DNA from: an uncultured Eubacteriales bacterium
GTDB lineage: Bacteria; Bacillota; Clostridia; Oscillospirales; Acutalibacteraceae
Direction of reading: 5' to 3'
DNA: 64,000 nucleotides
NCBI GenBank assembly: GCA_934457115.1
Contig: CAKSHI010000003.1
Location: 1 to 64,000, forward strand
The first letter of the stretch is position 1; each line of letters starts with the position of its first letter. Under the pieces are notes generated by a model that saw only the letters and a list, made by a program, of their open reading frames with translations, searched no databases and was not told the DNA's origin. Positions 41,952 to 50,751 of this stretch are shown in pieces. The position numbers and the translations under genes are program-made.

Positions 41952-44006
41952 ATGGGAATGATTTCTGCTAAAGAAGCAGCTGATGCCTGGGGCCTTACAA
42001 AAAGAAGAGTCCTCGTACTATGTAAGGAGGGACGTATTCCAGGCGCTCAAATAGTCAATAACTCTATGTGGCTCATACCAGACGACGCTGAGAAACCTGA
42101 AGACGGCCGAGCCTTTCGCTATAAAAAGGAAAGGAGTGATGAATTGAGCATCACACCATTAAAAAGGTCCGTCAAAGCCAAGGGTCATACGGCTCAATAT
42201 AAAATGCATAAATACTTTGCAAGACGACCATATAACGTTTTCAATCACATTATTAAACATTACACATCTAAAGGAGACGTTGTACTTGATCCATTTTGCG
42301 GCGGAGGCGTAACCGTCTTTGAATCAGCCGCATTAGAAAGAAATGTTGTCGGCGTTGATTTAAATCCATTGGCAGCATTTATATCTAGGATGCAGATGTT
42401 TAACGGCGAGATATCAGAATTAAAAGACTTCTATCGCCGTTTTTTAGTGACTGAAACAAAAAAATACAATGAGTGGTATACAGTAAAATTTCCAGACGAT
42501 GAAGGTACTGCTATTTGGTTCGAATGGGCATATGTTGTTAAATGCCCTGATTGCGGATCATCCATAGAATTGCTCGAAGAGAATAAAAAAAGTAACGGTG
42601 TATATTTCTGCCCTAATCCCAATTGTAAAGGGCACACGAATGGGCAGAAAAGAGTTGACTGTTCTCCTGCTGGCAGCATTCCTATACGTGTAAAATATCA
42701 ATCTTCAAAAACAAAAGCCACCATTGTTCGCGATCTTTCATTTGAAAACATGCCTATTTTCAAAAAGATTGATTTCATAAAGGCCGTCAGTAACCTTAAG
42801 TACAAAGTTGACTTTAAAGTTCCTGATGACTGGGACAGACAGTACGAAGATAAATTACAAGAAAAAGGCATTGAACACTATCATGATTTTTTCACAGAAA
42901 GAAATTATGCCCTTAATCTATTAATATTCAATGACATTATGGAACTACGTGGGACGACAGGCTCCTTAATGAATGAATATTTGTATTTCTTGTTTAGCTC
43001 ATCTCTTCGCTACACAAACAAAATGACACGTGTAACCGATAATTGGGAAAACGGAAATCCTACAGCAATGGATAAACATGCTTTCTGGCTTCCAAATCAA
43101 TACGTTGAAACAAATATACTGGATGTATTAAGTCAGCGTTCAAAAACAATTATTAAAGGATGCACTTACTCCGCCTCGACGCTTCCAAAGAATTTAAAGG
43201 AAGTATCAAGTTTTGAAGACATAAAGTTACATAACAGTTTTATGGTACTAAACCAGAGTTCATCCGAACTCCCTATCCCTGGTAATTCTGTTGATGTTAT
43301 TATTACCGACCCGCCATACGGCAGCAACGTTCAGTATGCAGAATTATCAACCATATGGAATGCATGGTTTGCGGTTTATGCTGGACTCGATTCATATATT
43401 TATAAAGATCAAGAAGCTGTCATGAATCGTAAAAAGAATTTCACCGGTTCAAAAGATGTTGATGATTACGAAGAACTGTTATACGACGTCTATGCCGAGG
43501 GAGCAAGAGTCCTAAAAGATAACGGATACCTTGTTTTCACTTTTAATAATAAAAACATCAAAGTGTGGGTCGCCATGTTAAAAGCAGTCGCAAAAGCAGG
43601 TTTTTACCTGCCAGATGATGGAATTCTATTTCAGGATTATATAGATTCTTACAAAAACACTGCACACTTAAGATTTTCCGGAAACATACAGGGTGATTTT
43701 ATTTATTCTTTCCGCAAAGGACGTATGGAAATAAACCACGATGAAAACAGAGTATTTTCCGACATCATTGATGATGCAATAGATGCCACTGTTACATCTC
43801 TTTTCCGCAGAAAAAAGAACTATGACACTCCTGAGCTATACCAAAAAATATTAACTACAATGACCAAAGATCTGATGGCTTATATTTTATGGTGTAATAA
43901 CAACGAGATTGAAATAGAAGATATTTCCTCCTTCTCAAATGACTACTTAGAAAATCGTCTTAAACGTACTCTAATATACGAAGACGGAATTTGGAGGAAA
44001 GCGTAA
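41952..44006 (+). CDS. DNA methyltransferase 1 (DPPY type) with N-terminal HTH and zinc ribbon
   Basis: The 684-residue protein has three parts. Residues 1-50 (ISAKEAADAWGLTKRRVLVLCKEGRIPG) look like an excisionase/MerR-type winged HTH. A methyltransferase core follows with the SAM motif DPFCGGGVTVFESAALERNVVGVDLNP near residue 114 and catalytic IITDPPYGSNVQYAE near 449. A zinc ribbon (CPDC...CPNPNC) lies near 200. The order FxGxG, long insert, DPPY fits an N6-adenine or N4-cytosine enzyme of the alpha type. AAGGAAGGTG precedes the ATG. The HTH fusion is unusual for a methyltransferase. Confidence 0.85.
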   Translation: MGMISAKEAADAWGLTKRRVLVLCKEGRIPGAQIVNNSMWLIPDDAEKPEDGRAFRYKKERSDELSITPLKRSVKAKGHTAQYKMHKYFARRPYNVFNHIIKHYTSKGDVVLDPFCGGGVTVFESAALERNVVGVDLNPLAAFISRMQMFNGEISELKDFYRRFLVTETKKYNEWYTVKFPDDEGTAIWFEWAYVVKCPDCGSSIELLEENKKSNGVYFCPNPNCKGHTNGQKRVDCSPAGSIPIRVKYQSSKTKATIVRDLSFENMPIFKKIDFIKAVSNLKYKVDFKVPDDWDRQYEDKLQEKGIEHYHDFFTERNYALNLLIFNDIMELRGTTGSLMNEYLYFLFSSSLRYTNKMTRVTDNWENGNPTAMDKHAFWLPNQYVETNILDVLSQRSKTIIKGCTYSASTLPKNLKEVSSFEDIKLHNSFMVLNQSSSELPIPGNSVDVIITDPPYGSNVQYAELSTIWNAWFAVYAGLDSYIYKDQEAVMNRKKNFTGSKDVDDYEELLYDVYAEGARVLKDNGYLVFTFNNKNIKVWVAMLKAVAKAGFYLPDDGILFQDYIDSYKNTAHLRFSGNIQGDFIYSFRKGRMEINHDENRVFSDIIDDAIDATVTSLFRRKKNYDTPELYQKILTTMTKDLMAYILWCNNNEIEIEDISSFSNDYLENRLKRTLIYEDGIWRKA

Positions 44007-45340
44007 TGAAAGAATTACTTAAGAAAGCAAAAATTTATAATTCCAAGGAGCTTCAGGATTTTATCATATCTTTGGAGGCAAAATATGCCATCGAATCCGC
44101 AGAAGAGAAATATCATAACCTGGTAAACTTTTCAACAAATACAGATGTTCCATACCATCAATGGTTCACCTACAGAGAAGGTTTTGCTGGTAAACTTATT
44201 ACTGAATTGATTTCTATGTCAGGTGCCCTCCCTGGTGAATGTATCATCGATCCGTTTTGCGGCTCAGGAACCACCAACGTTGTTGCAGCACTGAACGGCT
44301 ACGATACGCTAGGACTTGATGTAAATCCTATGTCCGCTTATATTTCAAATGCAAAAGTAGATCATTATTTACAATCTGATCTTGATACGTTATCGGATCA
44401 TATAAAAAACCTAAAATCGTTCAATAGGTATAATTACAAAAACAAATATGAGGACATTAAAAAGTACTTTCAAGAGGATATTTACCAGGAGCTGATAAGA
44501 ATAAAAACCTATATCGACTCATTACCTGACTCCAAAGCAAAAACAATAATGACTGTTGCTTTCAACTCAATTGTTATAGACTGCTCAGACAGGAAACGAG
44601 ATGGAAATGGCTTAAAAAAACGTCCCACAAAAGTAACAAATGTAGAAAAACATTTTATAAACAAAGTGACGCTTATAGCATCAGATATCGCGTCCGTAAA
44701 ACCAGCAGCAGGCGCATCCGGATACTGTGTTTACAATTCAGCGTATAATCTTTATGAAGAATATACGCGTCTATTCAATAGCAAAACCGTTGGTGCTATT
44801 ATCTTTTCGCCACCATACGCCAATTCATTTGACTATTTTGAATCTTATAAATTGGAACTAGTTTTTGGAGACTATGCTGATGGTATAAAAGGGATAAACG
44901 CATTAAGAAAAAAAGCGGTCAGATCATTTATTGGCGGCTCTGTTCAATACACTTGCGATAAATACGTTGATTTAATTGCTAAAGAAATCGAGGACGCCAT
45001 TCCTCTAAAAGAGCAAGAAACTGGCAAGAGAGACACTCGAACCAGAAAAGTTCCAAATATGATCAGAGGATACTTCTCTGATATGCGTGAAACAATAAAG
45101 CAGTGTTCATTAACTCTTAGTTCAGGCAAGAAGACCTACATTGTTGTAGATCAATCAGCGTATTGTGGCAAAATTGTACCTACAGATTTGCTATTGGCAT
45201 ATTTCGGTGAACTTGAGGGCTTTGAGGTTGGACGTATAATTGAATGCCGAAAAGCACGAACTTCTACCCAGCAGCTAAACAAGTATCCGTACTTAAAGAC
45301 TACATTAAGAGAAAGCATCGTTGAATTAGTAAAAAAATAA
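44006..45340 (+). CDS. DNA methyltransferase 2 (SPPY type)
   Basis: The 444-residue protein has the SAM motif IDPFCGSGTTNVVAALNGYDTLGLDVNP near residue 83 and IIFSPPYANSFDYFESYKLEL near 267. SPPY is most often seen in N4-cytosine methyltransferases, whereas the first enzyme has DPPY. Its ATG overlaps the first methyltransferase stop by one base (TAATG). Two methyltransferases of different catalytic motif in one operon may modify the two strands of an asymmetric site; this is inference. Confidence 0.86.
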   Translation: MKELLKKAKIYNSKELQDFIISLEAKYAIESAEEKYHNLVNFSTNTDVPYHQWFTYREGFAGKLITELISMSGALPGECIIDPFCGSGTTNVVAALNGYDTLGLDVNPMSAYISNAKVDHYLQSDLDTLSDHIKNLKSFNRYNYKNKYEDIKKYFQEDIYQELIRIKTYIDSLPDSKAKTIMTVAFNSIVIDCSDRKRDGNGLKKRPTKVTNVEKHFINKVTLIASDIASVKPAAGASGYCVYNSAYNLYEEYTRLFNSKTVGAIIFSPPYANSFDYFESYKLELVFGDYADGIKGINALRKKAVRSFIGGSVQYTCDKYVDLIAKEIEDAIPLKEQETGKRDTRTRKVPNMIRGYFSDMRETIKQCSLTLSSGKKTYIVVDQSAYCGKIVPTDLLLAYFGELEGFEVGRIIECRKARTSTQQLNKYPYLKTTLRESIVELVKK

Positions 45341-45351
45341 CAGGGGGAATA

Positions 45352-45798
45352 ATGCTACATTTTAGAGTTCCTTACACTTTGGAGTATTATTGTTCAAAAC
45401 CCTTCCGGTTTTCGTTCAATGATAAATCAAATAAAATAACACTCATTGACAGCTACGCAACTAGTTCTGTAACTCTAGATTATGATGATATCGATTCGAC
45501 AACTGAATTTTCCTTTTCAAAAGGAAACCAATCTTTAAACGTCTACTCCTTATTGTTAAAGACTGGCGAGATCCTTCATTTTGTTGACAACAAGGCCTGC
45601 ATCAATGACCTGATAAATTCAGAACAACCAAGTGACATGCCATCGATCCTACCCGAAAAGAACAAATATTGCTCTTCTTTTCAAAAGACAATACAAAACA
45701 ACCGTCCTTGTGAGAACGCATATATAATATGTGCATCACAAAGTAATTATGAATCACGTAAGCAAAAGCTCAGTGAAATATCTCAAAGGCACCATTAA
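45352..45798 (+). CDS. Unknown protein in the methyltransferase operon
   Basis: I do not recognise this 148-residue protein. It is soluble, with beta-strand-like N-terminal sequence (FRVPYTLEYYCSKPFRFSFN, KITLIDSYATSSVTLDYDD), and several Cys. The ATG follows GGGGGA and it begins 11 bases after the second methyltransferase, so it is co-expressed. It could be a specificity or accessory subunit or an inhibitor of the nuclease encoded opposite; nothing in the sequence decides. Confidence 0.7.
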   Translation: MLHFRVPYTLEYYCSKPFRFSFNDKSNKITLIDSYATSSVTLDYDDIDSTTEFSFSKGNQSLNVYSLLLKTGEILHFVDNKACINDLINSEQPSDMPSILPEKNKYCSSFQKTIQNNRPCENAYIICASQSNYESRKQKLSEISQRHH

Positions 45799-45801
45799 CA
45801 C

Positions 45802-45845
45802 ATAAAAAGCCTTCACCACAGAAATGTGATGAAGGCCTTTTTTTA
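45802..45845. terminator. Bidirectional terminator between the two halves of the defence cassette
   Basis: AAAAAGCCTTCAC pairs with GTGATGAAGGCCTTTTT (one bulge); A- and T-runs on both sides, convergent genes. Confidence 0.85.
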
Positions 45846-48677
45846 ATACCCTTTATACTCAATATAGTTTCTTTTCAAAGAATCCAAAGGACATATTTCT
45901 ATCTCAGCAGACTTATCTAGAATTTCTTTAATTCGGTCTTCGCCTCCCGGAAGCAGTCTTATTTCATTCTTCGATGCATTCTCGTCAAAAATATCAGACC
46001 ACGACAACAAGTGCTTTAAAATATAATTGAACTGATTATACACTGTTGTTCTTGATGACCAAATATCCTCGAAAGTAAGCGTGGTATCAAATTTTGTATT
46101 CAGCACGTCAAGAACTATACGCTTATTTGCCTCGTTCAGAATTTCAATATTAGGATACGTTGTTCTTAAATATTGCACACGCTCAATAGCTTCCTGCTCT
46201 CCTCTAGTACCAAAGTGTTTACCGATATAAAGTGAATATACAAATTCGAATTTTGTTATATATCCTAACTCGGCAATTACTCTCAGGGCCATTCTATATG
46301 GGAACTTCGGAACTCTGGTGATTGTATCAAGCTCATAATACTTAAGCATCTGTTCTCTAAAAATATCAACATAGAGGTCTCTATATTCAAACATAGCTTT
46401 ACCTATATCTGTAACATAGAACTTTAGATCCTTCTCTATTAAGGCACCTATCTTCACACAATGCGATACATTATTATGATTTATGGTTATTGATTCTCGT
46501 GACAATCCTTTTGCAAAAGTATCATATTTTTCAAGAGTCGGAAGTACCAAATTCTCATAATAGGCATCAATATTGTAATCACCTACCGTTCTGAAGGTAC
46601 GTTTTGTCCCTGAGGTTCTTGAAGCCTTATTAACAATAAACTCCTTAGCTATATTACTAGGGTCCTTATTTACCTCCGCTATTCTAAGGCTAAGACTTTC
46701 TGAGAACTCGTCTAAATCAAGCTGCTCTGACAATTCAACAATTATCGGCGCGTCAGGATCCTGACTTACATGTCCTTTGCCCTTTGCTGCACGAAGATTA
46801 AGTTTGTCAATATAATCAGCAAGAATACGGTCCTGATCCCTAAGAGCCTGAATGACCGAATGCAGTGTGCTAAAATCTTTAGGATCTATATCCTCAAACT
46901 TAGCAACATTATCTGCTATTATCATCGGGATAATAATGTACGATACCTTATCCGGCTTATTAATATCCTTTCTGAGAGACCTTCCTACTGCCTGGATTAT
47001 ATCAACAATGGAGTTCTTTGGTTCAGAAAAATAAACCGCATCGATAATAGGCACATCTACACCCTCAGTCAAACAACGGGCATTAGATATCACACCATAA
47101 GGTGCCTGAATAAAGGCATCAAATATCTCTTTTCTATCTCCAGCACTCATAGTGCCATTAATGTGTCCGGCATATACATCCGACTCTTCTATTCCTTCTG
47201 TTAAATCAGATACAATTTCTGCAATTGGTGCCCCCTGAGTCGGCTTAATGAACTGCTTAGCCATCTCAATGTTTCTATGATAAGAAATAACCTTATTTAT
47301 CCCGATGTCACCCATAGTTTTAGCTAAAAGGACTTGCTTGAACAATGTCTGCGCGTCTATCTTCCTATCACCAGTACTGATAATCTGATTATCCTGAATT
47401 ATCTTCGTTAACTCACTTTCATTCATGCAGCAAAGAACTATTTTGTAATCACTAATTATTCCCTGGTCGATTGCTTCCCTAAACGGAAGAGAACTAAACG
47501 TTTTACCATACTGTTCCTCGTTATCCATTGAGAAAACTTCATAATTCAATTGTTTAGCTCTGCCCACAATGTGAGGATTAACAAATCTCTCAGTAGCAGT
47601 CATAAAAAGTCTCTTTTTGCAAGAAATATACTCATCATTCATTCCTATAATGAACATCTCAGAGTCCTTATTTCCTGCTGTTCTATGCGCTTCATCAAAG
47701 AATGCTATATCGAACGAAAAATCATCTTTTCCCTGCAAAGCAACAACAATCGCATCTAATGATTGATATGTCGAAAGGATAACTTTATCTTTGTCAGTTT
47801 TGTAATCCAAAAAACTTCCTATTTTTTCCGGATCAGTAGTAACTGGCACTCCAATATAAGAGATGTCAGCGGCAAAGTCATCCTCAACATCTGTGCTTGC
47901 AACAGTCTGATCACTGCATACGCACATATAACTAAATGGTGCAGCAGCCTGAGGCATCCAGGATTCCAATGTCTGTTTTATAAGCGCTAAGTTTGGTGCT
48001 ACAAATAATACTGTATGCGCACCAATCTCCTCTTTAATCCAAAGTGCAGTTAGTGTTTTTCCTGTTCCACAAGCTGCAAGAAGTTTACCTCTAGCAGCAT
48101 TTGCAAAGCCATCAAGAACTTCGTTGATTATTTTTTCCTGATGAGGTTTCGGAGAATACTTTTCCCTTTTATCGGTAACCTCACCACCGTTTGCAAAGTC
48201 ATATAACCACGAGAAAAAGACCTCATCAAGAGCCATAAGGCTATCTCTTAAAATAGTAAATTGATCTTTCTTCTTATATGCCTGCTTAGGCAGATTATAG
48301 CAATTTGCAAAAATACAACGTTCTGTTGTATGTTCTGATTCTGCCCAGAAAGACGTAAGCTCATCATAGGAAGGGGCTTCTGCTCCTGATCTGAACTTTA
48401 CCTGATAAGCAATAGATGAACCATCTTCCTTTATGACGAGTCCATCTACCCCGCTATCCTTCTTTTCTAACTTATACTCTGCTTTATACTTTTCTGGAAT
48501 ATCCGGCCCCATATACAGTTCACTTATCTGATATATATCCTTGAAATATAAGAAATAGGCATATGCAAACTGCTCGAATGCATCTCCCTTCTCTTTTGTA
48601 ATAGTAATTGCTTCGATGTCCTTCTCAACTTCTTCCCAGCAACTATAATGCTTTTTGAAAATACTATTAAATGTCAT
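45843..48677 (-). CDS. Mrr-like nuclease fused to a superfamily 2 helicase (restriction subunit-like)
   Basis: The 944-residue protein begins with a PD-(D/E)XK nuclease domain of the Mrr type: KGDAFEQFAYAYFLYF near residue 30, SGVDGLVIKEDGSSIAYQVKFRSG near 78 (catalytic Asp and Q-x-K). A helicase follows with Walker A CGTGKT near 203, DEAH near 330, MTATERF and motif VI IIQAVGRSLRKD near 562. The C-terminal 370 residues are unassigned. This is the layout of the nuclease-helicase half of Type ISP and related restriction enzymes, but without the fused methyltransferase. Its start overlaps the metallopeptidase gene (ATGA). Confidence 0.88.
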   Translation of the reverse strand: MTFNSIFKKHYSCWEEVEKDIEAITITKEKGDAFEQFAYAYFLYFKDIYQISELYMGPDIPEKYKAEYKLEKKDSGVDGLVIKEDGSSIAYQVKFRSGAEAPSYDELTSFWAESEHTTERCIFANCYNLPKQAYKKKDQFTILRDSLMALDEVFFSWLYDFANGGEVTDKREKYSPKPHQEKIINEVLDGFANAARGKLLAACGTGKTLTALWIKEEIGAHTVLFVAPNLALIKQTLESWMPQAAAPFSYMCVCSDQTVASTDVEDDFAADISYIGVPVTTDPEKIGSFLDYKTDKDKVILSTYQSLDAIVVALQGKDDFSFDIAFFDEAHRTAGNKDSEMFIIGMNDEYISCKKRLFMTATERFVNPHIVGRAKQLNYEVFSMDNEEQYGKTFSSLPFREAIDQGIISDYKIVLCCMNESELTKIIQDNQIISTGDRKIDAQTLFKQVLLAKTMGDIGINKVISYHRNIEMAKQFIKPTQGAPIAEIVSDLTEGIEESDVYAGHINGTMSAGDRKEIFDAFIQAPYGVISNARCLTEGVDVPIIDAVYFSEPKNSIVDIIQAVGRSLRKDINKPDKVSYIIIPMIIADNVAKFEDIDPKDFSTLHSVIQALRDQDRILADYIDKLNLRAAKGKGHVSQDPDAPIIVELSEQLDLDEFSESLSLRIAEVNKDPSNIAKEFIVNKASRTSGTKRTFRTVGDYNIDAYYENLVLPTLEKYDTFAKGLSRESITINHNNVSHCVKIGALIEKDLKFYVTDIGKAMFEYRDLYVDIFREQMLKYYELDTITRVPKFPYRMALRVIAELGYITKFEFVYSLYIGKHFGTRGEQEAIERVQYLRTTYPNIEILNEANKRIVLDVLNTKFDTTLTFEDIWSSRTTVYNQFNYILKHLLSWSDIFDENASKNEIRLLPGGEDRIKEILDKSAEIEICPLDSLKRNYIEYKGY

Positions 48678-49918
48678 AGTCTAGGTTCCTCCTTTTCCAA
48701 TGTCACTGAAATCAAATCTCGATCACAGTATTTTTTTACCGAATCCCTTATGTATTTAACTGGTACGCTGTCAACATCTGAAAAAATAACCAGGTCGTCT
48801 TCATCGATTATTGCCCTGGTATCTTTAAGTACCTCATAGAGCTCTGGCTTTTCAGAACTCAATATTTCATGCACCCAATAATGCCAATCTGTAGAAGCAG
48901 GTATCCCATCGATGACTTCATTAAAATACTCATCAGCGCGTCTCTTATCCAAAATGTCGTTTTTCCATGAAGTAATTACTCCACTTATATAAAAAGAAGT
49001 TTGATTCCCACAAATAGGGCAATGCCGAGCATATTCAGGAAGCAACTTCTTGTGCGACAGATTTTCACATTTGTTATATAGCGGTTGACCACATTTGCAC
49101 GACAGCTGACCGCCCCGAAAACTATCATTTCTGCAACTCGGGCACCTTAATAATCTCCCATTATGAGTCACCCTTGCAGAGCCATACGATCGTGGACTCG
49201 CATATATTTTTGTAGTGAGTTCTATACCACACACTAAACAATATTTATTATCCCTTCCCGTCCTTGCATTACATCTCGGACAAACCAGCTCAGTTAATCT
49301 TGAATTATATTCTTTAGTAAAAATATACCTATGGAATCTCCGAAGAACTGCATTCTTGTCAGCCTCACTTACATTCAAGTCTTGATTCATATCACTAATT
49401 GTAATGTCCGACACAGCGCTTGATATATCACACAATGATTGAATATGATCAACATCAAACATGTTTAGTTTTTTCAGAACCGGTGTTGGTGCTAATAATT
49501 CTGCTGCAAACATATCAGCTTCTCTTTCCAATACCTGATATGTCTTGCTTTTATGGATTGAATATGAATCCGGCTGCTCAAATTCTGTAAAATGTTTCAG
49601 TACAATATGGCCCAGTTCATGTGCTTTTGAGAATCTTACCCTCTGCGCTGTTCTACCCTTATTCTTATAAATTGTTATATATAAACCGTTGTAAAAACAA
49701 GTAAAAGCATCCGCCGTTTCATTATTCCAGAAATCAATAGGAATACTCATATTTGCTATTTCTTCTGCTTTTTCTGCTTCAAAAAGCAAATATTTACCTG
49801 GCGTATACAATGCATCTACGTCAATTGGTAACGAATCCTGCTGCGATGATAAGAGAAATGCTCTAGCCGCCTTTTTCACAAGATCACGCCTTGGTTTTTC
49901 CGGTGCATTTTTTAACAT
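48674..49918 (-). CDS. ImmA/IrrE-type metallopeptidase with C-terminal zinc ribbons
   Basis: The 414-residue protein has the ImmA/IrrE zinc peptidase motif SKAHELGHIVLKHF near residue 94 with the third-ligand region READMFAAELLAP near 132. After residue 215 come three zinc-ribbon-like Cys pairs: CPRCNARTG...CLVCG, CPSCRND...CKCG and CPICG. ImmA-type enzymes cleave XRE repressors, as in ICEBs1. The partner repressor is the XRE gene directly upstream in the same operon. Zinc ribbons are not part of classical ImmA and may sense DNA or a protein. Confidence 0.86.
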   Translation of the reverse strand: MLKNAPEKPRRDLVKKAARAFLLSSQQDSLPIDVDALYTPGKYLLFEAEKAEEIANMSIPIDFWNNETADAFTCFYNGLYITIYKNKGRTAQRVRFSKAHELGHIVLKHFTEFEQPDSYSIHKSKTYQVLEREADMFAAELLAPTPVLKKLNMFDVDHIQSLCDISSAVSDITISDMNQDLNVSEADKNAVLRRFHRYIFTKEYNSRLTELVCPRCNARTGRDNKYCLVCGIELTTKIYASPRSYGSARVTHNGRLLRCPSCRNDSFRGGQLSCKCGQPLYNKCENLSHKKLLPEYARHCPICGNQTSFYISGVITSWKNDILDKRRADEYFNEVIDGIPASTDWHYWVHEILSSEKPELYEVLKDTRAIIDEDDLVIFSDVDSVPVKYIRDSVKKYCDRDLISVTLEKEEPRL

Positions 49919-49929
49919 TTAAATCCATC

Positions 49930-50319
49930 CTACTCATCCTCATCTTTCTTATAACCTTGAGTAGTAAGAAGCGTATCCAGAAAAACTGCCATTTGATCCA
50001 TTGTTTCTTTTGGCGCATCTTTTGCTCTATACAACACTTTGAGAAGGTCTCCGGACTTAGAAAGCCCCGCAAGAATTTCCGAGCTACTATTTTTTGCCGA
50101 TTCCATCAACTCCTCTGTAGAATCTGTTTCCTTTAATAATTCTGCAGGCGACATATCAAAAGCCACTGCTATTTTTTCTAATGTATCTAATGAAGGGTTT
50201 TTTACATCCTTCTCTAAATCTCCGAGGGTTGTTTTAGATAAGCCTGTAATCTGTGCAAGCTCTCGAAGCGACATATTTTTTTGCTTACGCAGATTTTTTA
50301 TTTTCTCTCCTACCTTCAT
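49930..50319 (-). CDS. XRE-family transcriptional regulator of the defence cassette
   Basis: The protein (129 residues from the ATG at 50319, behind AAGGAGG) has an N-terminal HTH_3 domain: GEKIKNLRKQKNMSLRELAQITGLSKTTLGDLEKDVKNPSLDTLEKIAVAF. The C-terminal half is helical. A longer upstream frame to 50385 would begin upstream of the promoter and is rejected. It lies 11 bases upstream of the metallopeptidase gene. Three CGGACA-type operators overlap its own promoter and the divergent one, so self-repression is likely. Confidence 0.9.
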   Translation of the reverse strand: MKVGEKIKNLRKQKNMSLRELAQITGLSKTTLGDLEKDVKNPSLDTLEKIAVAFDMSPAELLKETDSTEELMESAKNSSSEILAGLSKSGDLLKVLYRAKDAPKETMDQMAVFLDTLLTTQGYKKDEDE

Positions 50320-50341
50320 GATCAAGCCTCCTTTTAACGAT

Positions 50342-50439
50342 AGTGTATCACTTTTGTCCGCAAAAGTAAACCCCCAAAACCACAATAGCGGACATTTCGG
50401 ACCAGCTTCATTGACAGTTGTCCGCTATTATGGTACACT
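50342..50439. promoter_or_regulatory. Divergent promoters with three TGTCCGC operators
   Basis: Leftward promoter: TTTACT, 17 bases, TACACT (50370 down to 50342), with TTTGCGGACAAAAG in the spacer. Rightward promoter: TTGACA (50411-50416), 17 bases, TACACT (50434-50439), with TTGTCCGCTATT in the spacer. A third site, AATAGCGGACA (50384-50394), is the exact inverted partner of 50419-50429. This is a textbook layout for a repressor controlling both directions. Confidence 0.78.
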
Positions 50440-50472
50440 ATGGTTAATTTATTACGGAAGGAGGCGAGCCCA

Positions 50473-50658
50473 ATGGCCTACGAAAAAATCCAATGCAATC
50501 AGAGCGATTGCCAGTATGGGACCAGTCACTGTTGTTTTGGAGAATATGATCCCAAGACGTTTGATGGAAAACAAATAACAGAACGCCATAAGTGTAAAAG
50601 GAATAAAAAAGAATATGTATTTGTAACCATAATACAAAACACACCAAAAACTAAATAG
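50473..50658 (+). CDS. Small Cys-rich protein divergent from the XRE operon
   Basis: This 61-residue protein (start ATG 50473, GGAGG nine bases upstream) carries five Cys in its first 43 residues (QCNQSDCQYG, SHCCFG, HKCKRN), likely a zinc site, and a basic tail. It is the only gene driven by the rightward CGGACA-controlled promoter and is followed by a long terminator hairpin. Function unknown. Confidence 0.7.
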   Translation: MAYEKIQCNQSDCQYGTSHCCFGEYDPKTFDGKQITERHKCKRNKKEYVFVTIIQNTPKTK

Positions 50659-50668
50659 AATACCTCGC

Positions 50669-50750
50669 AGGAAAGCCACCCTGATGCGCTAAGCTGCAGA
50701 AAAAGATTCACCATCTTATCTGCTCCTAGCAATCAGAGTGGCTTTCTTTA
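50669..50750. terminator. Long-loop terminator between the Cys-rich gene and the second XRE gene
   Basis: GAAAGCCACCCTG (50671-50683) pairs with CAGAGTGGCTTTC (50734-50746), followed by TTTATTT. Confidence 0.65.
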
Positions 50751-50751
50751 T

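Noticed and set aside
46770..47204. Plus-strand frame of 144 codons inside the nuclease-helicase gene
   Set aside because: It is antisense to conserved helicase motifs and has no sensible composition or start signal.
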